A stretch of 64,000 nucleotides of DNA from Roseburia hominis. GTDB lineage: Bacteria > Bacillota > Clostridia > Lachnospirales > Lachnospiraceae. The position numbers and the translations under genes were made by a program. The DNA lies in NCBI GenBank assembly GCA_021771815.1, contig JAETOE010000002.1, positions 1 to 64,000 of the forward strand. Direction: 5' to 3'. Below are positions 48,722 through 58,834 of the stretch, piece by piece (within the stretch, counting starts at the first letter, position 1; each line of letters opens with the position of its first letter). The notes below the pieces were generated by a model. It had not been told where the DNA came from, did no database searches, and worked only from the letters and a program-made list of their open reading frames with translations.

Positions 48722-49930
48722 TTACGACAGCCACAAAAGCGCAAGCACACGCTCCATACACCATCCAAAATCAATCTTTTCCACATCGTCTCCCGCCACG
48801 ACGCAGCACTCCCCGATTACCTCGTCGCCCAGCATATACGAAACCTTTCCAATGAAATCACCTTTTTTCACAGGTGCGTACAGGCGGTCGGAAATCTCAT
48901 ACTTTATGTCAATCTCTTCCCCTTCCTTTAACAGCAGACCGGTACACCCGCAGTATTTCTCAATGACCGGAGAGACGCTCGCAGTTTTACCGATCGCCCC
49001 GCTCTGTCCGCCCTCTACCTCAATCGGCACAAAGATTGACGCATCCGGCGCTTTCTGTGTAGGGTCTTCCTTTCTGTAATTTTCAAGGCCATACGTCATC
49101 AGCTTTTTCGTGTCCGACCACTTGTAGGTCTTATTGTTCGGCCAGCCGCAGGCGAGCAGCGCGACAATATACGTTCTTCCGTCTCTCTCCAGCGCGCCGA
49201 TATAGCAGTAGCCCGCTGTTCCGGTAAATCCGGTCTTGCCCGTCAGCGCCCCATCCATCATCTGTAAAAAAGCGTTATGGTTGTAGCAGCTATAGGAAGC
49301 TGTCCCCTCCACATCGGAAAAGCCGTACTGCCCCGTCCGCGTAATTTCCAGAAATTCGGCAGTCTTAGCGGAATCTTTGATACAGTAGCGCATGATCTTA
49401 GCAAGGTCGGCTGCTGTCGTATGATGGAAACTCACATCGTCTTTCTTATCCAGTCCGTTCGGCGTAATAAAGTAACTGTCCCCGCAGCCGATCTCCTTCG
49501 CCTTCTCATTCATCATATCGGCAAAGTTCTCTGTGCTCCCGGCAATATGCTCGGCGATCGCCACGGCACAGTCGTTGTAGGACTCCAACATCAGCCCGTA
49601 AAGCAGATCTTTTAGGTAAAACGTCTGCCCTTCATGCATCCCAAGATGCACCTTCGGCTGGGACGCCGCATTCTGCGAGACAGTTACCTTGCTGTCAGGG
49701 TCACAGTTTTCCAATGCAAGAATACAGGTCAGAATCTTGGTCGTGCTCGCATTCGCCATCGCTTCATGACCGTTCTTCTCATAGAGGATCCTGCCGGAAT
49801 CCGCATCCATAAGCACCGCCGACTTCGCATAGAGCTCCGTCTCCTTCGGCGGCTCTTCGGCTGATACTTTGATAGTTGTAGAAATAAGGGTGATAACACA
49901 CAGAAACAAAGATAAGATTCGACGATACAT
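48722..49930 (-). CDS. D-alanyl-D-alanine carboxypeptidase A
   Basis: A 402-residue low-molecular-weight penicillin-binding protein. Signal peptide MYRRILSLFLCVITLISTTI; mature region SAVLMDADSGRILYEKNGHEAMANASTTKI with the SxxK of STTK, SxN as SYNDCA and KTG in LTGKTGFTG. It trims the pentapeptide. The start at 49930 follows GGAG. It is 98 bases from scpB. Confidence 0.9.
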   Translation of the reverse strand: MYRRILSLFLCVITLISTTIKVSAEEPPKETELYAKSAVLMDADSGRILYEKNGHEAMANASTTKILTCILALENCDPDSKVTVSQNAASQPKVHLGMHEGQTFYLKDLLYGLMLESYNDCAVAIAEHIAGSTENFADMMNEKAKEIGCGDSYFITPNGLDKKDDVSFHHTTAADLAKIMRYCIKDSAKTAEFLEITRTGQYGFSDVEGTASYSCYNHNAFLQMMDGALTGKTGFTGTAGYCYIGALERDGRTYIVALLACGWPNNKTYKWSDTKKLMTYGLENYRKEDPTQKAPDASIFVPIEVEGGQSGAIGKTASVSPVIEKYCGCTGLLLKEGEEIDIKYEISDRLYAPVKKGDFIGKVSYMLGDEVIGECCVVAGDDVEKIDFGWCMERVLALLWLS

Positions 49931-50028
49931 ATTGCTCCAGAAAAGTTGTTTCAAAGATTTATATGCGGCGATGCCGGATTTGTATGACAGAACAGAGCAT
50001 GATTCCAGAACAAAAGAAAAGCCGGACA

Positions 50029-50598
50029 TTAAATGTCCAGCTTCATATGCATCTCGGCTTCCGCCTCCTGTTTGAATTCCTCGACCTGTACCGGATTTAA
50101 GACCGGAAGCTCGTCAATCGACTGTACGCCAAAGCTCCGCAGAAATTCCTCGGTCGTTCCGAAAAGCAGCGGTCTGCCCGGCGCATCCAGCCTTCCAAGC
50201 TCACAGACCAGATTGTACTCGACAAGCTTATTGACCGCGTGATCGCAGGAGACGCCGCGGATCTTCTCGATTTCGGCTCTCGTGATCGGCTGCTTGTACG
50301 CGATAATAGAAAGCGTCTCGAGCAGGACATCCGTTAAGACATGGCGCTTCGGCTGTTTTGCGATCTTGATCAGATACTCGTACATCTCGCTCTTGGTGCA
50401 CATCTGATATGCACCGTCCAGTTCGATGATCCGCACACCGATGGAATCATCCTCATAATGTTCCATCATGCGGTCAATGATCTGCTTTGTCTCTTTCTTG
50501 TCCAACTCCAAAACGCCCGCAATCTTCTCAAGCTCCACGGACTCTCCCATGGTAAAAAGAATTGCCTCTATAATCGCCTCATACTTCTTATCATCCAT
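50029..50598 (-). CDS. scpB: Segregation and condensation protein B
   Basis: A 189-residue protein with two winged helices. YEAIIEAILFTMGESVELEKIAGVLELDKKE, VLTDVLLETLSIIAYKQPITRAEIEKIRGVSCDHAVNKLVEYNLV and LFGTTEEFLRSFGVQSIDELPV are ScpB motifs. It works with ScpA and SMC in chromosome condensation. It is 17 bases downstream of scpA. Confidence 0.95.
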   Translation of the reverse strand: MDDKKYEAIIEAILFTMGESVELEKIAGVLELDKKETKQIIDRMMEHYEDDSIGVRIIELDGAYQMCTKSEMYEYLIKIAKQPKRHVLTDVLLETLSIIAYKQPITRAEIEKIRGVSCDHAVNKLVEYNLVCELGRLDAPGRPLLFGTTEEFLRSFGVQSIDELPVLNPVQVEEFKQEAEAEMHMKLDI

Positions 50599-50615
50599 CT
50601 GCTAAAACTCCAACT

Positions 50616-51365
50616 CTATGCGACAATCTTTGACTCGATTTTAATGTCGTCAAAGGTATGCTCCTGTGAAATAAATATCTTTCCCGTCTTCATCAATTCG
50701 AGAATGGCAAGAAACGTAACGATGATCTCCATCTTGCTCGCCTGCGCCTCAAGCAGACTGCGGAAAGAAAACCTGCTGTGCGTCAGGCAGAAATTCTCCA
50801 AATACGCCATCTTATCCGAAAGCGATACCTCTTCCTTCTCGATCTTACCGAATTTGGATCGGATCGGGTCGATCTTGTCCACCTGTTTTTTCATGATCGA
50901 CTTGAAAATTTCATTAAGCTTCGCCAACGTCACGTCGGACACCAGTTCCCTGACATCGACCGGCTCCTCGTACTCTGCCACCTCCGGCGGAATCGTCGGC
51001 TCTTTAAAGAGTACGCGCTCCGCATCGATCTGACGGTCACGCAGTTCGTATGCCATGCACTTGTACATCTTGTACTCAAGAAGCTGCTGTACCAGCTCCG
51101 CTCTCGGGTCCTCTTCCTCCTCTTCGTCCTTCTCCGGCGCCGGAAGAAGCATCCGCGACTTGATGTCGATTAAGGTCGCAGCCATCACAAGGAACTCGCT
51201 TACAACGTTCAAGTCCTGCCGCTTCATCTCCGCGATATACTCCATGTACTGATTCGTGATCTCTACGATCGGTATATCATAAATATTGACTTTATTCTTT
51301 TCCAATAAATGCAGCAAAAGATCGAGCGGTCCCTCGAACACCTGCAGCTTGATCGTCATATCCAT
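50616..51365 (-). CDS. scpA: Segregation and condensation protein A
   Basis: A 249-residue kleisin. IKLQVFEGPLDLLLHLLEKNKVNIYDIPIVEITNQYMEYI is the N-terminal domain that contacts SMC, and ILELMKTGKIFISQEHTFDDIKIE the C-terminal. It links SMC and ScpB. The start at 51365 is preceded by AGGAAGATCAA. Confidence 0.95.
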   Translation of the reverse strand: MDMTIKLQVFEGPLDLLLHLLEKNKVNIYDIPIVEITNQYMEYIAEMKRQDLNVVSEFLVMAATLIDIKSRMLLPAPEKDEEEEEDPRAELVQQLLEYKMYKCMAYELRDRQIDAERVLFKEPTIPPEVAEYEEPVDVRELVSDVTLAKLNEIFKSIMKKQVDKIDPIRSKFGKIEKEEVSLSDKMAYLENFCLTHSRFSFRSLLEAQASKMEIIVTFLAILELMKTGKIFISQEHTFDDIKIESKIVA

Positions 51366-51652
51366 TTGATCTTCCTCTCAGACAACAACTTTCCCGACCA
51401 GACAATTTTACATTGCTTTGTACAAAAATTCAAGAGGGAATTACCATATTTAGTATTTCCATCAAAATTTCTCACTATAATTTGTATTCTTATGTTAATC
51501 ATTCGACGCGATATCCGGCTGCTGTTCCCCATCCCTGCGCCGCTTCCGCCACTCTTTTGTTCTTTTTTGCATAATGTACAGGCACCGCAGCTACAATATA
51601 TACAAAAGTACTATCGTTCGATCGGTATTTACGTTCCAACAGGAGGTTTTTC

Positions 51653-52918
51653 TTGAAACTCTTTGTCTCTTTGCTCTTATCTATGAACCTTGCCCTGTCG
51701 GCCCCCGCCGCAGGCTATTTTACACCCATACCGGCGCCTGGCGATGCGTCCGTCACAGAAACGACCGCCCAGCCGGACGCTTCCTCTGACACGTCCGTCA
51801 CGGAGACTACCGCCCAGCCGGACGCTTCCTCTGACGTCGATCTTGCGGTATCCGCGCCGAGCGTCATCCTTATGGAAGCGTCCACCGGAACCGTCATCTA
51901 CGAAAAAAATTCCCATGACATCCTGCACCCGGCGAGTATCACTAAGATCATGACTCTGATTCTCATCTTCGACGCCTTAGAACGCGGTCAGATTTCCCTT
52001 GACGACACCGTGACCGTATCGGACTACGCGGCAAGCATGGGCGGCTCCCAGGTCTTTTTAGAGCCGGGCGAGACGCAGACTGTCGATACCATGATCAAAT
52101 GCATCAGCGTTGCGAGCGCGAACGATGCCTGCGTCGCCATGGCAGAATTTCTCTGCGGCTCGGAATCCGAATTCGTCCGGCAGATGAATGAGCGCGCCAT
52201 GGGACTTGGCATGAAGGACACTTCGTTCGTAAACTGCTGCGGTCTTGACACGGACGGTCATATGACAAGCGCCTATGACGTCGCCCTAATGTCCAGAGAG
52301 CTGATTATAAAGCATCCCGAAATCCACAATTACTGTACCATCTGGATGGAAAATATCACGCACAACACGGCGAAAGGAAGCAGCGAATTCGGTCTGACCA
52401 ATACGAATAAGCTCATCCGGCAGTATGAATACGCGACCGGGTTAAAGACCGGATCGACAGGTCTGGCAAAATACTGCGTTTCTGCCACTGCAAAAAAAGA
52501 TGACATGGAACTGATCGCCGTCGTCATGGCTGCGCCCGATTACAAAGTGCGCTTTGCCGACGCGACAACACTGCTCAATTACGGCTTCGGAAAATGCCAC
52601 ATCTATTCCGACACCAACGAAGATAAGCTTCCGGCGCTTGAAATCAAGAAAGGTACAAAAGAATATGTAAATTTGAAATATGAAAGCCCGTTCTCCTATA
52701 TCTCCACGGACGGAAGTGATCTCTCCGGCGTAAAGAAATCGCTCAAGCTGCCGAAAAGCGCCGCGGCGCCGATGAAAAAAGGCGATGTCGCCGGAAAAGC
52801 CGTCTACACCTTAAACGGAAAAGAAATCGGCAGTGTGAATATCCTCTGCACAGCGGACGTAGACGCCGCGACCTACCGCGACTACTTTTTGAAAACGCTT
52901 CAGTATTTTCTGAACTGA
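51653..52918 (+). CDS. D-alanyl-D-alanine carboxypeptidase with N-terminal tandem repeat
   Basis: A 421-residue protein. Signal peptide MKLFVSLLLSMNLALSAPAAG; the start is TTG at 51653 with AGGAGG eight bases upstream. A 15-residue unit (SVTETTAQPDASSD) is present twice in the linker after the signal (51745-51835). The catalytic domain has SITK as SxxK, SAND as SxN and KTG in LKTGSTG. It trims peptidoglycan stem peptides. It is divergent from scpA. Confidence 0.9.
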   Translation: MKLFVSLLLSMNLALSAPAAGYFTPIPAPGDASVTETTAQPDASSDTSVTETTAQPDASSDVDLAVSAPSVILMEASTGTVIYEKNSHDILHPASITKIMTLILIFDALERGQISLDDTVTVSDYAASMGGSQVFLEPGETQTVDTMIKCISVASANDACVAMAEFLCGSESEFVRQMNERAMGLGMKDTSFVNCCGLDTDGHMTSAYDVALMSRELIIKHPEIHNYCTIWMENITHNTAKGSSEFGLTNTNKLIRQYEYATGLKTGSTGLAKYCVSATAKKDDMELIAVVMAAPDYKVRFADATTLLNYGFGKCHIYSDTNEDKLPALEIKKGTKEYVNLKYESPFSYISTDGSDLSGVKKSLKLPKSAAAPMKKGDVAGKAVYTLNGKEIGSVNILCTADVDAATYRDYFLKTLQYFLN

Positions 52919-52929
52919 TACTTCACTCT

Positions 52930-54465
52930 CTACAACAGCGGCGCAAACAGCCGCAGCAGGCTCTGTAAAAGCCGCACCGGGAGCGGGCGGTTTTTACAGA
53001 ATTCCCTCGTCACTTCCGTGGAGCAGGCAAACGTCTCCATGCAGTCCTCCTTCACCTCAAGCACCGCCCTGGAGCGGTACATCCAGACGCCGCATTCAAA
53101 ATGCAGGTAGAGGCTGCGGAAATCCAGGTTAATGGTTCCTACCGTCGCGATCTCATCGTCACAGACAAAACATTTCGCATGGATGAACCCGGGCGTATAT
53201 TGATAGATCTTCACGCCGCAGCGAATGAGCGGCTCATAATAAGACTGCGTCAGCAGATATACCATCTTCTTATCGGGAATTCCCGGCGTTACGATACGCA
53301 CATCGATCCCGCTCTTTGCCGCGTTGCAGAGCGCAACCATCATCTCGTGATCCACAATGAGATACGGTGTAAAAATATATACGTATTCCGTGGCTCTTGC
53401 AATAATATTTAAGTAGATATCCTCTCCCACGTTCTCGTGGTCCAGCGGACTGTCCCCATACGGCTGTACATATCCGTCATTTTCAAACGGCGTCTTCTGG
53501 TACACTGACGGCATATAAGCACGGCAATCCTCATGCGAACCTACAATATAGTTCCACATGCTAAGGAACATCGTTGTAAGACTCCACACGCCCTCACCCT
53601 CAATGCGGATTCCCGTATCCTTCCAATACCCGAAACGCTCCACCTTATTGATATATTCGTCCGCCAGATTGATGCCTCCGGTAAAGCCTACCGTTCCGTC
53701 TGCCACAAGGATCTTCCTGTGGTCGCGGTTGTTCATAACGACCGATATAATCGGACGGAACGGATTAAATGCAGCGCATTTGATTCCTTTCTTCTGAAGC
53801 TTCTTATAATATCCCGCCGGAAGCGTACCGACGCACCCGACGTCATCGTAAATCAGGCGCACCTCCACGCCCTCTTTCACCTTCCGTTCCAAAATATCTA
53901 CCACCGTATTGAACATATAGCCCTCTTCGATGATAAAATACTCAAGAAAGATAAAGTGCTCTGCACCCTCTAACGCCGCAAGCATATCGGGGAACATTTC
54001 TTCCCCACATTTATAGTAATGGGTGGCCGTCCTCTGACAGAGCGGAAAATGCCCCCACTCCCTGATATACTCCGATTGCCGAAACGCCCCTATACTCTCC
54101 GCCCGCAGAGCCTTCTCCGCCGCTTCATCCCGCTTTAGGTGCACCGCCACCTCCGACTCCGCGTCGTCCATTTTCTTTCTGGTATGCCTCGTCAGACCGG
54201 AACGCCCGAACAGAAAATAGAGAAGCAGGCCAAGAATCGGCGAAAGCAGAATTAAAAATGTCCATGACAGCTTATTTGCAGGATTCACCCATTTATTCAC
54301 AATGACGAGCACCACGACAACCGCGATCACACGAAACGCCAGATTTGCATATGTGAACTGATAGTTGAACCGCCACAGAACCATAAACATCCAGATCACC
54401 TGCAATAGAATGGAAAGACCCACAATAAATAATCTTCCAAAAAGCAAATGCGCGATTTTCTTCAT
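52930..54465 (-). CDS. cls: Cardiolipin synthase
   Basis: A 511-residue membrane enzyme. Two transmembrane helices lie at about residues 7-25 and 33-53, followed by a third near 65-85. HKD motif 1 is DHRKILVADG, motif 2 is HAKCFVCDDEIATVGTINLDFRS. It joins phosphatidylglycerols into cardiolipin. The start at 54465 is preceded by AGGGAGAACTGCTT. Confidence 0.93.
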   Translation of the reverse strand: MKKIAHLLFGRLFIVGLSILLQVIWMFMVLWRFNYQFTYANLAFRVIAVVVVLVIVNKWVNPANKLSWTFLILLSPILGLLLYFLFGRSGLTRHTRKKMDDAESEVAVHLKRDEAAEKALRAESIGAFRQSEYIREWGHFPLCQRTATHYYKCGEEMFPDMLAALEGAEHFIFLEYFIIEEGYMFNTVVDILERKVKEGVEVRLIYDDVGCVGTLPAGYYKKLQKKGIKCAAFNPFRPIISVVMNNRDHRKILVADGTVGFTGGINLADEYINKVERFGYWKDTGIRIEGEGVWSLTTMFLSMWNYIVGSHEDCRAYMPSVYQKTPFENDGYVQPYGDSPLDHENVGEDIYLNIIARATEYVYIFTPYLIVDHEMMVALCNAAKSGIDVRIVTPGIPDKKMVYLLTQSYYEPLIRCGVKIYQYTPGFIHAKCFVCDDEIATVGTINLDFRSLYLHFECGVWMYRSRAVLEVKEDCMETFACSTEVTREFCKNRPLPVRLLQSLLRLFAPLL

Positions 54466-54583
54466 AAGCAGTTCTCCCTTCACTCACATCAATGCAGCCA
54501 TACCGGTATCATATACTAAAACCGGTAATCTTCATTGTATGATTTTTCCTGCAAAAAGTCAATCACGCTGCTGTCTAATCCTC

Positions 54584-55501
54584 CTAAAAACCGCCATTGC
54601 CGCGCACCAGGTTATCCACATGTATTACGCCCCAGCATTTCTTTCCGAGCTGCTCTCCTCTGGGATATGCCCGCTCATAAAGCCTCAGTTTCATCTCGGC
54701 GGGTTTCATATGCGGATATTTCTGAAACGCGAGCGCAAGCGCCCCTGTAACGACGGGAGCCGCCATCGATGTACCGCTCTTTACTGCATAACCCCTGCCG
54801 TCTTTCGCACAGCTTGTAATCTTCGTTCCGGGCGCAAGGATTTCAGGCTTCACAATACAGCACTCCGTCGGTCCGTTGCTGCTGTAGCCGCTTTTTAACC
54901 CCCTGCCGCCTCCTTCCTTTCTGTCGTCGCTGCTTCCGACCGTGAGGATTTTGCGCGAGATCCCGGGAATCGTGACCGAATTTTCCTGCGGTCCGTTATT
55001 GCCTGCCGCCGCCACGACCATAACGCCCCGGTCCCACAGATCGTCCACCGCCGCCAGCAGTTCCTGCTGTTCCTTCTGCCCTGCGCCAGGCAGCATTCCC
55101 ACCGAAATATTTAAGATTCTGATCTGATATTTCTCCCGGTTCTGTGCGATCCAATCGATTCCCTTCAAGACCTTCGCCGTATTTCCGTTGCCTTTTTCGT
55201 CTAACACTTTTAACATAATGAGATTCGCGCGGGGTGCGACGCCGCTGTAAAGACGAACCCCTTGCTTATTTTTTGACATCTCGCCGCTTCCCGCTATGAT
55301 TCCCGACACATGCGTACCGTGTCCGTTGTCGTCGTACAAACCGCTCCTGCCGTTGCAGAAATCCCGAAATTCAATAATTCTTTTATCAAAATCAACATGC
55401 CCTGCGATCCCGGTATCCATAACTACAACAGTCACATTCTTCCCGCTCAGTCCCATTCTATATGCATAATCCGTATGGATCATTTTTTTTACATGATTCA
55501 T
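54584..55501 (-). CDS. Intracellular subtilisin-like serine protease (S8)
   Basis: A 305-residue peptidase. The catalytic triad is Asp in VVMDTGIAG, His in GHGTHVSG and Ser in SGTSMAAP; the oxyanion Asn is in AAAGNNG. No signal peptide is visible, so the protein is probably cytoplasmic or has a short propeptide (MNHVKKMIHTDYAYRMGLSGKN) as in intracellular subtilisins. It ends with a short conserved helical tail. Confidence 0.92.
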   Translation of the reverse strand: MNHVKKMIHTDYAYRMGLSGKNVTVVVMDTGIAGHVDFDKRIIEFRDFCNGRSGLYDDNGHGTHVSGIIAGSGEMSKNKQGVRLYSGVAPRANLIMLKVLDEKGNGNTAKVLKGIDWIAQNREKYQIRILNISVGMLPGAGQKEQQELLAAVDDLWDRGVMVVAAAGNNGPQENSVTIPGISRKILTVGSSDDRKEGGGRGLKSGYSSNGPTECCIVKPEILAPGTKITSCAKDGRGYAVKSGTSMAAPVVTGALALAFQKYPHMKPAEMKLRLYERAYPRGEQLGKKCWGVIHVDNLVRGNGGF

Positions 55502-55544
55502 AAAAATACCTTTTTTTTTAACGTATGCAAAAAATAACGCTGTG

Positions 55545-56753
55545 CTATCTCCCCACCTGATGCTTCTGAAATGTCCGGTAGGTGAGGGCGATAAGGATCG
55601 CGCACACCGCCAGATACACGGGATAGGCGAACTGCCATTCCGCCAGAAAAGAATCTTCTATCTGCAGCACCAGCAATCCGTCGAAAGCGTATTGAATCCT
55701 CGGAAGCAATGACGGGAGCAGATGATAAACGGCGGCAGGAATCCGGTACTGCCCCGGAATATTAAAAAACAGCGGTATCAATAAAAACAGGAATCCAATA
55801 ATCAAAACGCTGCTGCTGCTCTTCGCCCGCGATGACAGCGCCATCGTGACCGCAGCCGTAAGCACGGCAGCCAGCACTCCGCAGCCAGTCATGATAATGC
55901 AGAGCTGTCCCATCGTCAGATCCCACGCTATGAACGGATGCATCATCTGCGCCGCAAGGTCTGTACCGCCAAATCCATAGACCATTCCGTTCGCAACATA
56001 ACTGATCAGACTTGTGACCACGGAAACTGCCAGTGCAAAGCTCATTCCGACCAAAAGCTTTGCCGCAAGCAGCTTATTTTTCCCATAGCGGGTCGAGAGT
56101 ACCACCGCCTCCATCCGCGACGATACCTCCCCGGCGAACATGCCCGACAGACAGACTACAAGGGCAAAGCAGGTATAAAGTGACATCCCGTTACGGGTTT
56201 CGGCATAAATGTTACAGCCTTCCTGCCAGCCGTACACAAACGGCTGGTTTTTCCTGCTCATGGCGATCAGTTTCGAAACCGCCTCATCTGACAGGCTGCT
56301 CCCGTAATAATCTCTGATGTATGCGTCATACTGCGCATAATATTCCGTGAAATCCATCTCATACCGCCTGATTCCAAGTCCGCTGATCGATTCCAGCAAT
56401 ATATTGTAAGGCATCTCCATTTCCATGTAACCGGACACATAGCGCTCCGTCGCCCCCTCCGTTCCCCGGATTTCTTCTGCCTCATCCCAGAATGCGCGCA
56501 CCGACTGCTCTGCTTTCTTTAAAAATACTTCGTCGATTGCCATGCCTTCCATCGCATCTACAGCTTCTCTTTCCCACATGCGCCACTGCGCAGAGCTGCC
56601 AATCGGCGTTCCGTCATAGTACCTCGTTCCAAACAGGCTCATTGTCGGCTGGGCGATCACCAGGAGCAGAATACCCAAAATCGCAAGCCATGTCAGTTTC
56701 CGCTTCATAAGCTTTCCATATTCCAACCGGATCAAAAACGCAAGTTCCTTCAT
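55545..56753 (-). CDS. ABC-2 type transporter permease
   Basis: A 402-residue permease. A first transmembrane helix is at about residues 18-37 (KLTWLAILGILLLVIAQPTM), then a 120-residue extracytoplasmic domain and five to six further helices in the second half. It overlaps the ATPase stop by TGATG, and the ATG at 56753 is preferred. It is likely controlled by the ECF sigma factor upstream. Confidence 0.85.
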   Translation of the reverse strand: MKELAFLIRLEYGKLMKRKLTWLAILGILLLVIAQPTMSLFGTRYYDGTPIGSSAQWRMWEREAVDAMEGMAIDEVFLKKAEQSVRAFWDEAEEIRGTEGATERYVSGYMEMEMPYNILLESISGLGIRRYEMDFTEYYAQYDAYIRDYYGSSLSDEAVSKLIAMSRKNQPFVYGWQEGCNIYAETRNGMSLYTCFALVVCLSGMFAGEVSSRMEAVVLSTRYGKNKLLAAKLLVGMSFALAVSVVTSLISYVANGMVYGFGGTDLAAQMMHPFIAWDLTMGQLCIIMTGCGVLAAVLTAAVTMALSSRAKSSSSVLIIGFLFLLIPLFFNIPGQYRIPAAVYHLLPSLLPRIQYAFDGLLVLQIEDSFLAEWQFAYPVYLAVCAILIALTYRTFQKHQVGR

Positions 56754-57622
56754 CACATTCCCTCCGTTTCCTCACTGAAATAATACAGATACAAATCTTC
56801 AAGTGTCGGTTCTTTTGCCTGCGCCGTCTCGTGCGGCTTTTCCTCCGCGATAAGCCGCAGACAGCATTTCCCATGCTCCTCATGCACATTTGCCACATTG
56901 TACTTCTCCGTCAGACGTGCCGCTTCTTCCTGATTTAGTTCACATTCCCATACCTTCCCCGAGACTGCTTCTATTATTTCCTCCCTGCGCCCGGAATGAA
57001 TCATTTTCCCGTCCTTCATGACAAGAATTGTATCTGCTATATATTCCACATCGGACACAATATGTGTCGAGAGCAGCACAATTGCCTCGCTGCCAAGTTT
57101 TGCGATCATATTGCGGAACCGCACACGCTCCTTCGGGTCAAGCCCCGCCGTCGGTTCATCTAAAATAATCACCGACGGCTCATTTAACAGCACCTGAGCG
57201 ATTCCAAGCCGCTGTCTCATTCCCCCTGAAAAGGTACGGACCTTTTTCTTCTCCTGTCCTTCCAGTCCGACATAGGAAAGCAGCTTTCGCGCTTTTCTCT
57301 TTGCCTGGGCTTTCGGAATTCCCTTTAGTGCCGCAATATATACCAGAAAATCAAGCGCCGTAAATTCCGGATAACAGCCGAATTCCTGCGGCAGATAGCC
57401 AAGCTTATCCCGGTATTCCTCCTCTTTTACGCTGATTCCGTCGAGCGTGATTTCTCCTGCATCCGGGTCTAAGATACCGCACAGCATACGCATCAGCGTC
57501 GTTTTCCCTGCGCCGTTTGCGCCGAGCAGCCCGTACACCCCCGGCGATAACTCCATCGAAATCCGGTCCACCGCAATTTTGTTCTTATACTGTTTGCTCA
57601 CCCTGTCCATTTTTAATTGCAT
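56753..57622 (-). CDS. ABC transporter ATP-binding protein
   Basis: A 289-residue ATPase. Walker A is GANGAGKTT, signature TFSGGMRQRLGIAQVLL, Walker B VIILDEPTAGLDP, and the H-loop STHIVSD. The C-terminal extension (about residues 220-289) is of the type seen in drug or peptide exporters. It overlaps both neighbours in a translationally coupled run. The start at 57622 has GGAGGAAATCAT upstream. Confidence 0.93.
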   Translation of the reverse strand: MQLKMDRVSKQYKNKIAVDRISMELSPGVYGLLGANGAGKTTLMRMLCGILDPDAGEITLDGISVKEEEYRDKLGYLPQEFGCYPEFTALDFLVYIAALKGIPKAQAKRKARKLLSYVGLEGQEKKKVRTFSGGMRQRLGIAQVLLNEPSVIILDEPTAGLDPKERVRFRNMIAKLGSEAIVLLSTHIVSDVEYIADTILVMKDGKMIHSGRREEIIEAVSGKVWECELNQEEAARLTEKYNVANVHEEHGKCCLRLIAEEKPHETAQAKEPTLEDLYLYYFSEETEGM

Positions 57623-58371
57623 ATGATTTCCTCCCATGTTTTTTTCTCACCCGAAAACTGTTTTGCGGCAAGGTAGCAGAGTGCCGCAAAGACGAGCAGC
57701 CACACATCCTCATATCCGGCATCATAAATCTTCGCATTCGCCCCCCATAGCAGAACATATGCCGCTGCAACCGTACAGGCGGATACCATAACGCCAGGCA
57801 TCGCATAACTGCCCTCCAGTCTCCCCGCCACCCACAGGGAAAGGCTGATCGTGAGCAGATACGGCACAAGTAAATAGATGAATGTCATAAATACCGATTC
57901 CTGCCCCGCATTTCTTAAAAGAATGACAGCGATCAAAAATTCTATGGCATTTCCGCATCCTAAAAAAAACATGCGCGCCAGATAGATTTCCGGCAAATGA
58001 TAGCGCGTGCTCATCTCAAGCTCCCGCATGCCACAGCTCGCCGATCTGCCTGCTTCCGCTACAGAAAGAAGCACCAGAAACGGCGTCACCGCCGAGATGC
58101 ACCACAAAAGCACCTGATCCATATCTCCCGCCGCACTCTTTTGAAACGTGTACGCCGCCGCGACTGCCGCCCCGAACAACAGCGCAGAGGCTGTCCAAAT
58201 CCGCTTTCTGATGTAGGAAAGCTGTATCAGAAAGAACTGCGTGCGGCCGATTACGCATCGCTCTCTTTTGTCAAGCTTTTTCATAAATGCCTGCCTGCCC
58301 TCCGGCTCCGGCACAGCGAACGCCTGCCTGACGCTCCTTTTTAATTCCCGGTCAATAGCTGCTTTTTTCAT
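57613..58371 (-). CDS. Membrane protein, possible anti-sigma factor or ABC partner
   Basis: A 252-residue protein. An N-terminal cytoplasmic domain of about 60 residues (KKAAIDRELKRSVRQAFAVPEPEGRQAFMKKL) precedes six helices (ASALLFGAAVAAAYTF, VLLWCISAVTPFLVLLSVAEA, AIEFLIAVILLRNA). The order sigma - membrane protein - ABC fits an anti-sigma or immunity-type partner, but no ZAS motif is seen. Confidence 0.75.
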   Translation of the reverse strand: MKKAAIDRELKRSVRQAFAVPEPEGRQAFMKKLDKRERCVIGRTQFFLIQLSYIRKRIWTASALLFGAAVAAAYTFQKSAAGDMDQVLLWCISAVTPFLVLLSVAEAGRSASCGMRELEMSTRYHLPEIYLARMFFLGCGNAIEFLIAVILLRNAGQESVFMTFIYLLVPYLLTISLSLWVAGRLEGSYAMPGVMVSACTVAAAYVLLWGANAKIYDAGYEDVWLLVFAALCYLAAKQFSGEKKTWEEIICN

Positions 58372-58375
58372 GTCT

Positions 58376-58834
58376 TCATCCTCCCTCCTTTAGCTTTTCC
58401 CGAAGTTCCTTTAAGATCATTTTTTCTCTGCGGTAGACTGCAAATCTGGATATACCGAGGATTTCCGCGACAACCGACACAGATTCCTCCAATACAAATC
58501 GGAGATACACGAATTCCCTCGCTTCCCTAGGCATGGACAGCACCGCTTCCCTTATGAGAAGCATTTCCGGAATGTTGTCCTGCTCTCCCGGGATTCCCTG
58601 CTCCTTCCACTTTGTTTCCTCCAGATAGGGGGCTTCCCTTTCCCGCTTTCTGTAGTAATCTGTGCAGAGATTTCCGGCAACGGTATAAAGATACGGCAGT
58701 TCTCCTTCCATTCCGCGCGGCAGCGCGCGCAGGAAGGTTTCCTGCGTGAGATCCTCCGCCAAAATACGGTCGTGCACATGGAAAAAGCAGTACTTGTAAA
58801 TTTTATTGTAATTTTCCTCAACGTCCGTCCGCAC
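58376..58834 (-). CDS. ECF-type RNA polymerase sigma factor
   Basis: A 152-residue sigma-70 family regulator. Region 2 is YKYCFFHVHDRILAEDLTQETFLRAL and region 4 FVYLRFVLEESVSVVAEILGISRFAVYRREKMILKELREKL. The start is GTG at 58834, with GGGAGGTTTCGG before it. It begins an operon with the membrane protein and ABC genes and likely controls it. Confidence 0.88.
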   Translation of the reverse strand: MRTDVEENYNKIYKYCFFHVHDRILAEDLTQETFLRALPRGMEGELPYLYTVAGNLCTDYYRKREREAPYLEETKWKEQGIPGEQDNIPEMLLIREAVLSMPREAREFVYLRFVLEESVSVVAEILGISRFAVYRREKMILKELREKLKEGG